Assembly (NCBI RefSeq): GCF_014850975.1
Contig: NZ_JACXST010000001.1
Span: 806,001 to 870,000 of the forward strand
Direction: 5' to 3'
Source of the DNA: Methylomonas fluvii
GTDB taxonomy: Bacteria > Pseudomonadota > Gammaproteobacteria > Methylococcales > Methylomonadaceae
Length of the DNA: 64,000 nucleotides
Below the pieces are notes generated by a model. The model saw only the letters and a program-made list of their open reading frames with translations, was not told the origin of the DNA and searched no databases. Position numbers and translations under genes: made by a program. Below are positions 54,909 through 64,000 of the stretch, piece after piece (within the stretch, counting starts at the first letter, position 1; every line of letters starts with the position of its first letter).

Positions 54909-55721
54909 ATGAATTTAATGTATACGGCATCCGGGTTTTTCGTGGGTATGCTGGTGGGTGTTACCGGTGTTGGCGGCGGTTCGTTGATGACGCCGCTTCT
55001 GATCTTTTTGTTTGGCTTTAAACCCGCCGTCGCGGTAGGGACGGATTTACTGTATGCGTCGATTACGAAAACCGCCGGGGTGTTTGTTCATCACGGCAAG
55101 CACGGTTCGGTGGACTGGAAAATCGTCGGCTGGTTGGCGCTGGGTAGTTTGCCGTTTGCCGGTATAACTTTGTATGTGCTGAAAAATCTGATGGAGGTCG
55201 GCAAGGAAGTGACCGGCGCGATTACCTTTACCTTAGGTGTGGCGCTGTTACTGACGGCTCTGGCCTTGCTGGTCCGCAGCATTTTGTTGCGTAAAGCTGC
55301 CAAGACTGCGGCAATCGATGACGAGCATAGTAATCAGGAAAACAGCGGCCGCTTTTCCCCACGCTGGGAAAAAATTGCCACGGTGTTTACCGGTGCGGTG
55401 CTGGGCGTGTTGGTGACATTATCCTCGGTTGGCGCCGGGGCTTTAGGGACTGTGGCTTTGCTATTTCTGTATCCTAGAATGACCACCTTGAAAATCGTCG
55501 GTACCGATTTGGCGCATGCGATTCCTTTAACCGCCGTGGCTGGTTTAGGGCATTTGAGCCTGGGAAATTTTGATCTGGATTTGTTGATCAGCTTGTTGCT
55601 GGGGTCGGTGCCGGGGATCTGGATCGGCAGTCATCTAAGTGCGAAGATTCCCGAATATTTTTTGCGGCCGGTTTTAGCGACTTTGCTGCTGGTGATAGGC
55701 TTAAAATTCGTGTTGCAATAA
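54909..55721 (+). CDS. TauE/SafE (TSUP) family permease
   Basis: 270 aa from the ATG at 54909, with AAGGTGA upstream. Eight or so membrane helices; TSUP motifs GVTGVGGGSLMTPLLI, AVGTDLLYASITK and the repeat GTDLAHAIPLTAVAGLGH. Proposed to move sulfite, organosulfonates or other anions; substrate unknown. Monocistronic. Confidence 0.9.
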   Translation: MNLMYTASGFFVGMLVGVTGVGGGSLMTPLLIFLFGFKPAVAVGTDLLYASITKTAGVFVHHGKHGSVDWKIVGWLALGSLPFAGITLYVLKNLMEVGKEVTGAITFTLGVALLLTALALLVRSILLRKAAKTAAIDDEHSNQENSGRFSPRWEKIATVFTGAVLGVLVTLSSVGAGALGTVALLFLYPRMTTLKIVGTDLAHAIPLTAVAGLGHLSLGNFDLDLLISLLLGSVPGIWIGSHLSAKIPEYFLRPVLATLLLVIGLKFVLQ

Positions 55722-55744
55722 GCCCAATCCGGTTTTCTGAATAG

Positions 55745-55784
55745 AAAAGCCGTGCTCGTCTTTGCGACGAGCACGGCTTTTTAT
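55745..55784. terminator. Bidirectional intrinsic terminator between the TauE-like gene and typA
   Basis: Perfect 16-bp stem (aaaagccgtgctcgtc / gacgagcacggctttt, 55745-55760 with 55766-55781) with 5-nt loop and T-runs in both directions, between convergent genes. Confidence 0.92.
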
Positions 55785-55788
55785 TTGA

Positions 55789-57597
55789 CTATTTTGGCGC
55801 GCGCTTGCGTTCGTTTTCAGTCAATAAGATTTTACGTAGACGAATTGATTTAGGTGTCACTTCGACCAGTTCGTCATCGCTGATAAATTCCAAAGCTTGT
55901 TCCAAGGTCATTTTTTGAATTTTGGCGCAGGTTAAGCTGTCGTCAGTACCCGCGGCACGAATGTTGGTTAAAGGTTTGGGTTTTGTGGGGTTAACCACTA
56001 AATCGCTACTGCGTGAATGGATGCCGACTAATTGTCCTTCGTAGATTTCATCGCCATTAACCACCAGCAACTCACCCCGAGCTTGCAGTGGATACAGCGA
56101 ATAATCGACCGCTTTACCCTTAGCCATGGAAATCAACACCCCGCGCACACGACTGCCGACCGCGCCTTCTTTCACGGGGCCATAATGGTCGAAGACGTGG
56201 TAGAACAAGCCCGATCCGGACGTGGCGGTCAGGAACTCGGTCTGGAAGCCCAGTAAACCACGGGAAGGCACGACATATTCCAAGCGGATACGGCCTTTAC
56301 CATCAGGTACCATGTCTTTCAGGTCGCCTTTACGCTCGCCCAATTTTTCCATGATGGTGCCTTGGTGCTGCTCTTCCACCTCAATCGTGACGTTTTCAAA
56401 CGGTTCCTGTTTGATGCCGTCAATTTCTTTGATGATCACTTGCGGGCGCGACACGCCTAGTTCGAAGCCTTCGCGGCGCATGTTCTCGATCAACACCGAC
56501 AAGTGCAACTCGCCACGACCCGAAACCTTAAACTTGTCCGGATCATCGGTGGTTTCCACACGCAGAGCCACGTTGTGCTGCAACTCTTTTTGTAAACGGT
56601 CGTAAATTTGGCGAGTGGTAATAAATTTACCTTCTCTGCCGGCAAACGGCGAATTGTTGACCTGGAAGGTCATGCTCACGGTCGGCTCGTCTACCGATAG
56701 CGGCGGCAAGGCAACTACGTTGTTAGGGTCGCACAAGGTTTCCGAGATTTTCAGATTCTCGATACCGCAGAAGGCAATGATGTCGCCGGCTTGCGCGGTT
56801 TCCACTTCGACGCGTTCTAAGCCATGGAAACCGTACAGTTTCAGCATGCGGCCGCTACGGGTTTTACCATCGTTATCGACAATCGTTAACGGCATATTAC
56901 GCGTGACTTTACCGTGTTGAATACGACCGATACCGATAACGCCGACATAGGAGTTGTAATCCAGGCTGATGACCTGCATTTGAAACGGCGCGTCCACTTC
57001 AACCGGCGGCGGCGCGACTTTATCGACAATAGTTTGAAACAGCGGTGTCATATCGCCGCCGGATACGTCGGCTTCCAAACCGGCGAAACCATTTAACGCC
57101 GAGGCATACACAATCGGGAAATCCAATTGTTCATCGGTGGCACCGAGGTTATCAAACAAATCGAAAGTTTGATCGACGACCCAATCAGGGCGGGCGCCAG
57201 GGCGGTCCACTTTATTGATGACGACGATGGGTTTTAAGCCCAAGGCAAAGGCTTTTTTCGTGACAAAGCGGGTTTGCGGCATCGGGCCGTCAACCGCATC
57301 CACTAACAATAAAACCGAATCCACCATCGATAAAACCCGTTCGACTTCGCCACCGAAGTCGGCGTGGCCTGGGGTGTCGACGATGTTGATGTGATAGCCG
57401 TTCCAGTCGATCGCGGTGTTTTTCGCCAGAATGGTAATGCCGCGTTCTTTTTCCAGCGCGTTGGAGTCCATCACCCGTTCGTCGACTTTAGTGTGCGCGT
57501 CGAAGGTGCCGGATTGCTGTAAAAGTTGGTCAACTAAGGTGGTTTTGCCGTGGTCGACGTGAGCGATGATCGCGATGTTTCTAAGTTTTTCTATCAC
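55789..57597 (-). CDS. typA: TypA/BipA ribosome-associated GTPase
   Basis: 602 aa. G1 AHVDHGKTT (12-20), RGITI switch motif, [13 protein letters not shown], elongation-factor-like domains and the BipA C-terminal region ([28 protein letters not shown], split). Needed for ribosome assembly and stress growth. Confidence 0.97.
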   Translation of the reverse strand: MIEKLRNIAIIAHVDHGKTTLVDQLLQQSGTFDAHTKVDERVMDSNALEKERGITILAKNTAIDWNGYHINIVDTPGHADFGGEVERVLSMVDSVLLLVDAVDGPMPQTRFVTKKAFALGLKPIVVINKVDRPGARPDWVVDQTFDLFDNLGATDEQLDFPIVYASALNGFAGLEADVSGGDMTPLFQTIVDKVAPPPVEVDAPFQMQVISLDYNSYVGVIGIGRIQHGKVTRNMPLTIVDNDGKTRSGRMLKLYGFHGLERVEVETAQAGDIIAFCGIENLKISETLCDPNNVVALPPLSVDEPTVSMTFQVNNSPFAGREGKFITTRQIYDRLQKELQHNVALRVETTDDPDKFKVSGRGELHLSVLIENMRREGFELGVSRPQVIIKEIDGIKQEPFENVTIEVEEQHQGTIMEKLGERKGDLKDMVPDGKGRIRLEYVVPSRGLLGFQTEFLTATSGSGLFYHVFDHYGPVKEGAVGSRVRGVLISMAKGKAVDYSLYPLQARGELLVVNGDEIYEGQLVGIHSRSSDLVVNPTKPKPLTNIRAAGTDDSLTCAKIQKMTLEQALEFISDDELVEVTPKSIRLRKILLTENERKRAPK

Positions 57598-57703
57598 AAT
57601 AATTTACTAGATGATTTTTAAGGAACAGATAGGCCGAACGGACAAGCCGCACAGCGGGATTTAGTTTTGGTTTTCGCGCTGGCGCGGACCGATGGGCTGG
57701 GGA

Positions 57704-58096
57704 TTAACTTTGTTGCCAAGGCAAGCCGTGAAAACGCCAGCCGCCGGTATTGCCGCGGTGTTTGTTTTCATCCAGCGGGCCTTCGAAGCCTTCCAGGATG
57801 TTGATCAGATGCTCGTAGCCCGCTGCTTCCAGGGCTTTGGCTGCATCTACAGAGCGCTGTCCGCTGCGGCACAGCAGTAGAATCGGCGCGGCTTTATTCG
57901 GGGCATGCTGTTGCACTTGCTCTACGAAACCCGTGTTTAACTGCATGCCGGGAAATTCTTTCCAGGCGACATGAACCGCTTGCGGCGGGTGGCCGACAAA
58001 GCTGTGCTCGATGGCTGTCCTGACATCGATCAGCACCGCTGCCGGATTAGTTTGTAATACAGCCCAGGATTGTTTGGGGTCGAGATTTTCTATCAT
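57704..58096 (-). CDS. Single-domain rhodanese
   Basis: 130 aa. ALIDVRTAIEHSFVGHP-like entry motif and active-site loop CRSGQRS (Cys76), ending with LEGFEGPLDENKHRGNTGGWR (split), typical of small cytosolic sulfurtransferases. 12 bp downstream of the methyltransferase, same direction. Confidence 0.93.
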   Translation of the reverse strand: MIENLDPKQSWAVLQTNPAAVLIDVRTAIEHSFVGHPPQAVHVAWKEFPGMQLNTGFVEQVQQHAPNKAAPILLLCRSGQRSVDAAKALEAAGYEHLINILEGFEGPLDENKHRGNTGGWRFHGLPWQQS

Positions 58097-58108
58097 TAAT
58101 TTACCGCT

Positions 58109-58678
58109 TCATTTTTGCCCGATAAAACAGGCTTCGTTTCTATTGCCGAATCGCACATCGCCGAGTTTTGCGTATTCTTGGTAAAAAACCACGCTTAAGG
58201 AGCTGAATAGCCGCAATAATTCGTTGTTTGCCAGTAAGTACTCGGGATTGCTGGGGCCTTGTTGGTCAAGTTTGTTGCGGGTAAATGTTTGATAAAACAG
58301 CAGGCCGCCCGGTTTCAAGGCTGCCATTATCGCATTACACAGGGCTCGGTCAAGAAAACGACAGATGACAATCACATCGTAAGTCTGCGGCGCCAGAGTT
58401 TCGGCGCTGATATGGCATTGCCGCGTGGCGATTGGCAGGCCGTTTTCGGTAGCTTGTTGTTGCAGTATTTGTAAAGCGACCGGGGAAATATCCCAAGCGT
58501 CCACATCAAGGCCGGACTCGGCGAGGAGGAGGGCGTTGCCGCCCAGGCCGCAGGCCAAGTCCAGCGCTTTGCCTTGCTTGGGTAGCAGGTATTGAAGCTG
58601 GCTAAGGACCTCGGCAGGTAGTGGTGGAGAGCAGGCATTTTGGTAAATGGCATCCCATTTGTCTTGCAGGTCGCTCAT
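58109..58678 (-). CDS. SAM-dependent methyltransferase
   Basis: 189 aa from the ATG at 58678, which overlaps the LysR stop (ATGA). Begins MSDLQDKWDAIYQNA; SAM-binding loop ALDLACGLGGNALLLAESG; motif YDVIVICRFLDRALCNAI. Resembles TehB/thiopurine-type methyltransferases; substrate unknown. Confidence 0.88.
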   Translation of the reverse strand: MSDLQDKWDAIYQNACSPPLPAEVLSQLQYLLPKQGKALDLACGLGGNALLLAESGLDVDAWDISPVALQILQQQATENGLPIATRQCHISAETLAPQTYDVIVICRFLDRALCNAIMAALKPGGLLFYQTFTRNKLDQQGPSNPEYLLANNELLRLFSSLSVVFYQEYAKLGDVRFGNRNEACFIGQK

Positions 58679-59577
58679 CGGTTCATGCCGATTCGATGCG
58701 GTAGCCAGGCTTGAATAAACTCCAAAAACGAGCGTACTTTGGCCGACAAATATTTGCGGTGCGGGTACACCGCATAAATTTCCAGCGGCGCGATACCGTA
58801 TTGCTCCATCACTACTTGCAGTCGGCCTTGCTCGATGTCGCGGCCAACAATGTAGCGCGGTAACATGATCAGGCCCAAGCCATTCACCGCGGCGTTGCGG
58901 ATCGGATCGGCCATGTTGGCCTGCATCCGGCCCGTGACCGTGACCGTGCGTTCCCCCAGGATACCCTTGAAACGCCATTTGTTACGCGGCGGGATCGCCC
59001 AGTTGATCAAGCAGCTATGGTCTTCCAGGTCTTCCGGGTCTTGCGGCGTGCCGTGTGCTTTAAGATATTCCGGGGACGCGCAAACGACCAGCGACGAGCT
59101 GGCCAGCTTTCGGGCCACCAGGCTGGTGTCGTTGAGTTGTCCCAAATAAATAGCCAAATCGACGCCCTCATCGATTAAATCGACTTGTCCGCCTTTCAGC
59201 ACCATCTCTACTGAGAGATCGGGGTAGCTTTTTAGATATTCGGTCAAGCCCGGCGAAATATGGCTGGCGCCGATGACTGGCGGCGCCAGAATTTTCAGGG
59301 TGCCGCGTGGCTCTGTTTGCAGGTGAGTGATCGCCGATTCCATCTCGGCCACGTCCAGTAGGACTTGTTGGCAACGCTCCAGATAAGCCTCGCCGGCTTC
59401 CGTCAGGCTTAAGCTGCGGGTTGTGCGATTGAATAAGCGCGTATTGAGTTCGCTTTCCAGTTGCATAATGTGTTTGGTAGCCATCGCTCTGGAAATATCG
59501 AGATCTTTGGCGGCTCCGGCAAAGCTGCCGGCTTTGGCGACGCGGACAAAGACATTCATGCTGGTTAGTTTGTCCAT
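58675..59577 (-). CDS. LysR-family transcriptional regulator
   Basis: 300 aa. N-terminal winged helix (MNVFVRVAKAGSFAGAAKDL, split at 20) and periplasmic-binding-like effector domain; the RTTRSLSLTEAGEAYLERC motif places it in the large DsdC/AaeR-like group acting on redox or aromatic genes. Translationally coupled to the methyltransferase and followed by the rhodanese. Confidence 0.93.
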   Translation of the reverse strand: MDKLTSMNVFVRVAKAGSFAGAAKDLDISRAMATKHIMQLESELNTRLFNRTTRSLSLTEAGEAYLERCQQVLLDVAEMESAITHLQTEPRGTLKILAPPVIGASHISPGLTEYLKSYPDLSVEMVLKGGQVDLIDEGVDLAIYLGQLNDTSLVARKLASSSLVVCASPEYLKAHGTPQDPEDLEDHSCLINWAIPPRNKWRFKGILGERTVTVTGRMQANMADPIRNAAVNGLGLIMLPRYIVGRDIEQGRLQVVMEQYGIAPLEIYAVYPHRKYLSAKVRSFLEFIQAWLPHRIGMNR

Positions 59578-59767
59578 GGTATCTCCTGGAAAGTAAAAAA
59601 TTCACCAAAAAGCGTTGACATTTTTATTGTTTCTAAATTGTATACAATTTATTTAGTAAAAGCCTAATTGTAAACTTTTTTCTATCCTGTATAGTGCGCT
59701 GCAACTGAAGAGCAAGTACATGAAGTCTTGTCAAGCGCAAGATTTAAAAATAGAGAATTTGAGCACA

Positions 59768-59920
59768 ATGAACGACTTTAAAAAAGACATCTTAATAGGC
59801 GCTCTTTTTATCGTCGGTGTTTGGAGCTTTATTTCGGGCTTGTTCGTCATCTCCACTATGCTGTTCGCTGTCACCTCCATATTTAGCAATATGTCGACTA
59901 AGGCGCTGCTGAATAGCTGA
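59768..59920 (+). CDS. Possible small membrane protein
   Basis: 50 aa from the ATG at 59768 (MNDFKKDILIGALFIVGVWS), with one long hydrophobic helix and a short polar tail. No clear ribosome-binding site; a start at 59720 is also possible. It precedes two tandem terminators, which supports a transcript ending here. Confidence 0.45.
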   Translation: MNDFKKDILIGALFIVGVWSFISGLFVISTMLFAVTSIFSNMSTKALLNS

Positions 59921-59959
59921 TCCAAGAATTTGTAACTACCTCCTGGTGTTGTAATAACG

Positions 59960-59996
59960 AGCGGAACCTCCTTCTAAGCACTCCGCTGGTTTTTTT
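59960..59996 (+). terminator. Intrinsic terminator 1 (weak stem)
   Basis: agcgga / tccgct stem (59960-59965 with 59982-59987), long loop, then seven T. Confidence 0.6.
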
Positions 59997-60032
59997 GCCT
60001 CCCTCTGCGTAAGCATAGGGAGGCTTTTTTTT
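59997..60032 (+). terminator. Intrinsic terminator 2
   Basis: gcctccct / agggaggc stem (59997-60004 with 60017-60024) followed by eight T. Upstream of hisE, isolating it from the preceding unit. Confidence 0.85.
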
Positions 60033-60103
60033 GCCGATAGATTTTTTTGGGCTGTTTCGGCAACGTGCTATGATTTTGCAATTTTCAATCCAAACAAAAG
60101 CTA

Positions 60104-60424
60104 ATGAGCGAAGTTTTACAGCAATTGGCCGAGGTCCTTGAGCAGCGCAAGCTGCAAACCGCCGATCAGTCCTACGTGGCCAGTTTATACGCCAAGGGCT
60201 TGGATCATATTTTAAAAAAAATCGGCGAAGAGGCTACCGAGACGGTGATTGCCGCCAAAGACGGCGATAAGGATAAAATAGTGTATGAAACCGCCGATCT
60301 TTGGTTTCATTGCATGGTGATGTTAGCGCATCAGGAACTCGGGCCGGAACATGTGATCAGTGAGTTGCAAAGGCGCTTCGGATTGTCCGGTTTACAGGAA
60401 AAAGCGCAGCGCGATATTTCCTGA
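60104..60424 (+). CDS. hisE: Phosphoribosyl-ATP diphosphatase
   Basis: 106 aa MazG-like fold: [29 protein letters not shown] (split) and [16 protein letters not shown]. Second step of histidine synthesis. hisE upstream of tatABC is common in gammaproteobacteria. Confidence 0.96.
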   Translation: MSEVLQQLAEVLEQRKLQTADQSYVASLYAKGLDHILKKIGEEATETVIAAKDGDKDKIVYETADLWFHCMVMLAHQELGPEHVISELQRRFGLSGLQEKAQRDIS

Positions 60425-60447
60425 TGGTAAAAATTAAGGAGTGAACA

Positions 60448-60663
60448 ATGGGTTTAAGCATCCCTCATTTATTAGTAGTTTTAGTTATCGTGATCTTGGT
60501 GTTTGGCACCAAGCGCCTGAAAAATATCGGCGCCGATCTTGGCGAGGCGATTAAGGGGTTTCGTTCGGCTGTTAAGGAAGGCAGCGAAGATAAGGCGATT
60601 GCAAACAAGGAAGAAGAGCCTTTGGAGGGCGAAGTCACTAACAAAGAAAAAGACCGAGCCTAG
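60448..60663 (+). CDS. tatA: TatA, twin-arginine translocase pore subunit
   Basis: 71 aa. [20 protein letters not shown] membrane helix, then [20 protein letters not shown] amphipathic helix and a Lys/Glu-rich tail. Confidence 0.94.
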   Translation: MGLSIPHLLVVLVIVILVFGTKRLKNIGADLGEAIKGFRSAVKEGSEDKAIANKEEEPLEGEVTNKEKDRA

Positions 60664-60671
60664 TCTGCGAT

Positions 60672-60995
60672 ATGTTCGACGTCGGTTTTTCAGAATTGTT
60701 GATGGTTGGGTTGGTGGCGCTATTGGTGCTAGGCCCGGAAAAATTGCCGAAAGCGGCCCGCTTGGCCGGGTTTTGGGTAGGAAAAGCCCGTACTGTGCTG
60801 GCTACCGCTAAGGCGGAAATTAAGCAAGAATTGCACGCCGAGGAAATGCGCCAGTTAATCCAGCAACAGTCCATAGCCGGCGAATTGCAGAAAGTGGTGC
60901 AGGATACTCAGTCGGCTCTCGACGATATTAACTTCAATGCTCAGGCAGCGACAGAAATCAATCAGGACGATGACAAGCCAAGCGCCGCTGGATAA
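60672..60995 (+). CDS. tatB: TatB, twin-arginine translocase subunit
   Basis: 107 aa. MFDVGFSELLMVGLVALLVL, GPEKLPKAARLAGFWVGKAR, then a long amphipathic/coiled region. With TatC it binds Tat signal peptides. Overlaps tatC by 26 bases. Confidence 0.94.
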   Translation: MFDVGFSELLMVGLVALLVLGPEKLPKAARLAGFWVGKARTVLATAKAEIKQELHAEEMRQLIQQQSIAGELQKVVQDTQSALDDINFNAQAATEINQDDDKPSAAG

Positions 60996-61725
60996 CGAGC
61001 AGTCTTTTTTTAGCCATTTAGTCGAACTGCGCGACCGCCTGTTAAAGGTCGTGTTATGCGTGCTGCTGGTATTTGTTGGTACCGCCAGTTACGCCAATGA
61101 GATTTATGCCTATCTGGCCGAGCCGCTGTTACTACACATGCCGAAAAACAGCACGATGATCGCCATCGATGTGGCCTCGCCGTTTTTCACGCCGTTCAAG
61201 CTTGCGTTTGTGGTCGCTGTGTTCGTTTCCATTCCCTTCATTCTGTACCAGTTCTGGGGTTTTGTGGCGCCCGGCTTATATCGCCATGAAAAACTGATGG
61301 TGGCGCCATTGTTATTGGCTAGTACGCTGTTGTTTTACAGTGGTGTGGCCTTCGCCTATTTTTTGGTATTCCCGTTGGTATTCGGCTATCTCACCTCGGC
61401 GGCGCCAGCCGGCGTGGCGGTGATGACCGATATAGCCACTTATCTGGATTTTGTGTTGGCGATGTTTTTTGCCTTCGGTTTATCGTTCGAAATTCCGATT
61501 TTTACTATTGTGCTGGTTTGGACCGGCATCATTACGCCGGAAACGCTGTCAGAAAAGCGGCCGTATGTGATTGTCGGCGTGTTCGTCATCGCGATGTTTT
61601 TGACGCCGCCAGACGCTTTGTCGCAAACCCTGCTGGCAGTGCCGATGTGGTTGTTGTTTGAGTCCGGTTTGCTGTTCTCGCGCTTGTTCGTCAAAAAAGA
61701 TTCGGCGGCTGAGGATCGTGAGTAG
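60970..61725 (+). CDS. tatC: TatC, twin-arginine signal-peptide receptor
   Basis: 251 aa from the ATG at 60970, inside the tatB 3' end. Six membrane helices; SFFSHLVELRDRLLKVVL and LYRHEKLMVAPLL motifs. Exports folded proteins; relevant for cofactor enzymes in this organism. Confidence 0.96.
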   Translation: MTSQAPLDNEQSFFSHLVELRDRLLKVVLCVLLVFVGTASYANEIYAYLAEPLLLHMPKNSTMIAIDVASPFFTPFKLAFVVAVFVSIPFILYQFWGFVAPGLYRHEKLMVAPLLLASTLLFYSGVAFAYFLVFPLVFGYLTSAAPAGVAVMTDIATYLDFVLAMFFAFGLSFEIPIFTIVLVWTGIITPETLSEKRPYVIVGVFVIAMFLTPPDALSQTLLAVPMWLLFESGLLFSRLFVKKDSAAEDRE

Positions 61726-62401
61726 TATCGCTCAGCGTTTTGCCACTGTACGCAAGCAACTCCGTCAGGCCGAAATCAATGCGCAGCGTTTGCCCGGTAG
61801 TGTGCAGTTATTGGCGGTCAGCAAGACCAAGCCGTCGTCTGATATTGCAGAGGCCTACCGGATTGGTCAACGCCATTTCGGCGAAAATTATTTACAGGAA
61901 GCCCTGAAAAAACAGCAGGAATTGGCGGCATTCAATATCAGCTGGCATTTCATTGGTCCGATTCAATCTAATAAAACCAAGCCTATTGCCCAGCACTTTG
62001 CCTGGGTGCACAGCGTTGATCGCCTAAAAATAGCCGAACGCCTCAGCGAGCAGCGTCCGGACTATTTGCCGCCGTTGAATATCTGTTTGCAAGTCAACAT
62101 CAGTGACGAAGCCAGCAAGTCCGGCATTGAATTGGCCGATTTGCCGGCGCTGATCGAACAAGTCGGGACGCTGCCCAACTTGCGTTTGCGTGGGGTAATG
62201 GCTATTCCGGAGCCGCAACAGGATTACCAAGCACAATGTCTGCCGTACCGCCGGCTGTATCAAGCAGTGGGGCAACTTGAGCGTCACGATCTCGATACTT
62301 TTTCGTTTGGCATGAGTGGCGATTTACAGGCGGCGGTTGCCGAAGGCTCAACGCTGGTGCGGATAGGTACGGCGCTGTTCGGCGAGCGTCCTAGCCAATA
62401 A
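61718..62401 (+). CDS. YggS/PLPBP pyridoxal-phosphate homeostasis protein
   Basis: 227 aa from the GTG at 61718 (GAGG upstream), overlapping tatC by eight bases. Alanine-racemase-like barrel: LLAVSKTKPSSDIAEAY with the PLP Lys, FGENYLQEAL, WHFIGPIQSNK and SFGMSGDLQAAV. Controls PLP and amino-acid balance. Confidence 0.95.
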   Translation: MSSIAQRFATVRKQLRQAEINAQRLPGSVQLLAVSKTKPSSDIAEAYRIGQRHFGENYLQEALKKQQELAAFNISWHFIGPIQSNKTKPIAQHFAWVHSVDRLKIAERLSEQRPDYLPPLNICLQVNISDEASKSGIELADLPALIEQVGTLPNLRLRGVMAIPEPQQDYQAQCLPYRRLYQAVGQLERHDLDTFSFGMSGDLQAAVAEGSTLVRIGTALFGERPSQ

Positions 62402-62458
62402 TTTGTTTTTAATGGATAATGGCGGCTATTTTCCGATAAATCCCCATTCTTCAACGCG

Positions 62459-64000
62459 ATGAAACAAAAGCTGGAATCCCTTTTACAACAAGCCGTTACA
62501 GCCCTTAAAACTCAAGGTATTCTCGAAAACGATTTTATTGCGCAAATCAATTTAGAACGTACGCGCGATGTGCTGCATGGCGATTTCGCCACCAACCTGG
62601 CAATGATGCTGGCCAAGCCGGCCAAACTTAATCCTAGACAACTGGCCGAAAAAATCGTCGCGGCGCTGCCGAATGACGCGCTAATCAGCAAGGTTGACAT
62701 TGCTGGCCCCGGATTTATCAATTTCTTCATCAATCCCGACAGCCAGTTCCAGATTGTCAAACAGGTGCTCGACGCCGGAGCGGAGTTCGGCTCAAGCAAA
62801 ATCGGAGTTGGCAAACGTGTCCAGGTCGAATTCGTTTCCGCCAATCCCACCGGGCCCTTGCATGTCGGCCATGGCCGCGGTGCTGCGTATGGTTCCGCTG
62901 TAGCGGACTTGCTGGCTGCCGCCGGCTTTGAAGTCGAGCGCGAATACTATGTCAACGATGCCGGTCGGCAAATGGACATTCTCGCCACCAGCGTCTGGCT
63001 GCGTTATCTGGAAGCCTGCGGCGAAGTTTTACCGTTTCCAAGCAATGGCTATCGCGGCGAGTATGTCCGAGATATTTCCGCCAATTTGCATAAAAAGGCT
63101 GGTGACGCCTACCGCCGAGCCTCCACGCTAGTGATGGCTGATTTACCTGCCGATGAACCGCAGGGCGGCGATAAGGAAAAACACATTGATGCGCTGATAG
63201 ACCGAGCCAAAACCTTGCTCGGCGAGGCTTATAAGGAAGTGTTTCAAGCCGGTCTGGACGAAATCCTGGACGATATTAAAGACGACTTGGCCGAATTCGG
63301 CGTCAGCTATCAGCAGTGGTTTTCCGAGCGTTCGCTGATGGACGATCATTCCGTTGAGCAGGCTTTGCGGCGTCTGGATGCGGCCGGCTATCTTTACCAG
63401 CAGGAAGGTGCTACTTGGTTTGCCTCTAGCCGCCTGGGCGACGAAAAAGACAGAGTGGTCGTGCGCGATAACGGCCAGACCACCTATTTTGCTTCCGATA
63501 TTGCCTACCACATGCACAAGTTGGATCGGGGCTTCGATCAAATCGTCAACATCTGGGGTGCGGATCACCACGGTTATATTCCGCGCGTGAAAGCGGCGAT
63601 GCAAGCCTTGGGTGCCGACGAATCCAAACTGAAAGTATTGCTGGTGCAATTTGCGATCTTGTATCGCGGCGACGAGAAGGTGCAAATGTCGACCCGCTCC
63701 GGCGAGTTTGTCACCCTAAGGCAGCTGCGTAGCGAAGTGGGTAGAGATGCTTGCCGCTTCTTTTATGTGATGCGTAAATCCGAGCAACATATGGATTTCG
63801 ATTTGAAGCTAGCCACTTCCAGAAGCAACGAAAACCCGGTTTATTATGTGCAGTATGCGCATGCCCGGGTGTGCAGTGTGTTGCGCCAGCTCGACGAAAA
63901 AGGCCGGCAGCGCAATCCGCATTTGGGGATGGAGAACCTGAATCTGTTGACCGAAGAGCAGGAAGCCGCGTTACTGACTACACTTTCCAAGTACCCGGAA
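62459..64000 (+). CDS. argS: Arginyl-tRNA synthetase (5' part, runs off the window)
   Basis: Starts at the ATG at 62459 and stays open to the window end: 514 codons of an expected 570-590. N-terminal Add-1 domain, HVGH signature (135-138) in [15 protein letters not shown], and [15 protein letters not shown] in the catalytic domain. The C-terminal anticodon domain lies outside. Charges tRNA-Arg. Confidence 0.97.
   Translation, partial: MKQKLESLLQQAVTALKTQGILENDFIAQINLERTRDVLHGDFATNLAMMLAKPAKLNPRQLAEKIVAALPNDALISKVDIAGPGFINFFINPDSQFQIVKQVLDAGAEFGSSKIGVGKRVQVEFVSANPTGPLHVGHGRGAAYGSAVADLLAAAGFEVEREYYVNDAGRQMDILATSVWLRYLEACGEVLPFPSNGYRGEYVRDISANLHKKAGDAYRRASTLVMADLPADEPQGGDKEKHIDALIDRAKTLLGEAYKEVFQAGLDEILDDIKDDLAEFGVSYQQWFSERSLMDDHSVEQALRRLDAAGYLYQQEGATWFASSRLGDEKDRVVVRDNGQTTYFASDIAYHMHKLDRGFDQIVNIWGADHHGYIPRVKAAMQALGADESKLKVLLVQFAILYRGDEKVQMSTRSGEFVTLRQLRSEVGRDACRFFYVMRKSEQHMDFDLKLATSRSNENPVYYVQYAHARVCSVLRQLDEKGRQRNPHLGMENLNLLTEEQEAALLTTLSKYPE

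Overview
The window looks like chromosomal DNA from a gammaproteobacterial (type I) methanotroph close to Methylomonas. The main evidence is a complete soluble methane monooxygenase (sMMO) operon, supported by the general gene content (Tat, Ton, type IV pilus motors, methionine salvage, NAD salvage). The species is inferred; no rRNA or tRNA gene is present to anchor it.

Layout. 1-6538 (all minus strand) is an Rhs polymorphic-toxin locus: a 1453-aa secreted Rhs protein with a DUF4329-like tip, an AT-rich small secreted protein, and an orphan Rhs core fragment with a different tip, joined through a 607-bp duplication and a palindromic repeat. 6950-16250 (minus) is the sMMO locus: mmoX-Y-B-Z-D-C, a 97-aa ORF, mmoG (GroEL-like) and mmoR (sigma54 activator). 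A consensus sigma54 promoter lies at 16372-16387 upstream of mmoX, a candidate activator site lies about 100 bp further upstream, a hairpin separates mmoZ from mmoD, and an intrinsic terminator separates mmoG from mmoR.

16590-32418 is ordinary chromosome: an FAH-family hydrolase, a lipoprotein, Kup, TonB-ExbB-ExbD, RimK, mtnBDC of methionine salvage next to RNase P RNA, QmcA/NfeD, a MoxR-DUF58-transglutaminase operon and a DksA/TraR protein. 32535-38977 holds pilT-pilU, a lytic transglycosylase, a CheW protein with an inserted zinc-binding CZB domain behind a long structured leader, and class I fumarase. 39009-45863 holds a Uma2 protein, an AraC regulator, an oxidoreductase/DoxX-like gene interrupted by an in-frame TAG, DUF2269 and DUF4166 proteins, an Old Yellow Enzyme, and small Tyr/Gly-rich exported proteins.

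45921-51570 is an NAD salvage operon (nicotinamidase, pncB, nadE, NadM-Nudix) divergent from an NrtR-type regulator, with a near-perfect palindrome between them. 51565-64000 holds YfbR, a retropepsin-like protease, another Tyr-rich protein with a hexanucleotide repeat, a TauE/SafE permease, typA, a rhodanese, a methyltransferase, a LysR regulator, hisE-tatABC-yggS and the 5' part of argS.

The most informative points are the regulatory layout of the sMMO operon, an Asp-to-Asn change at the expected ATPase position of MmoG, the TAG codon in the DoxX fusion, the CheW-CZB protein and its leader, the NrtR-NAD module, and several undescribed-looking repeats. Gene starts were adjusted by ribosome-binding site, overlap and homology logic; family calls come from recognising motifs, not from database searches.
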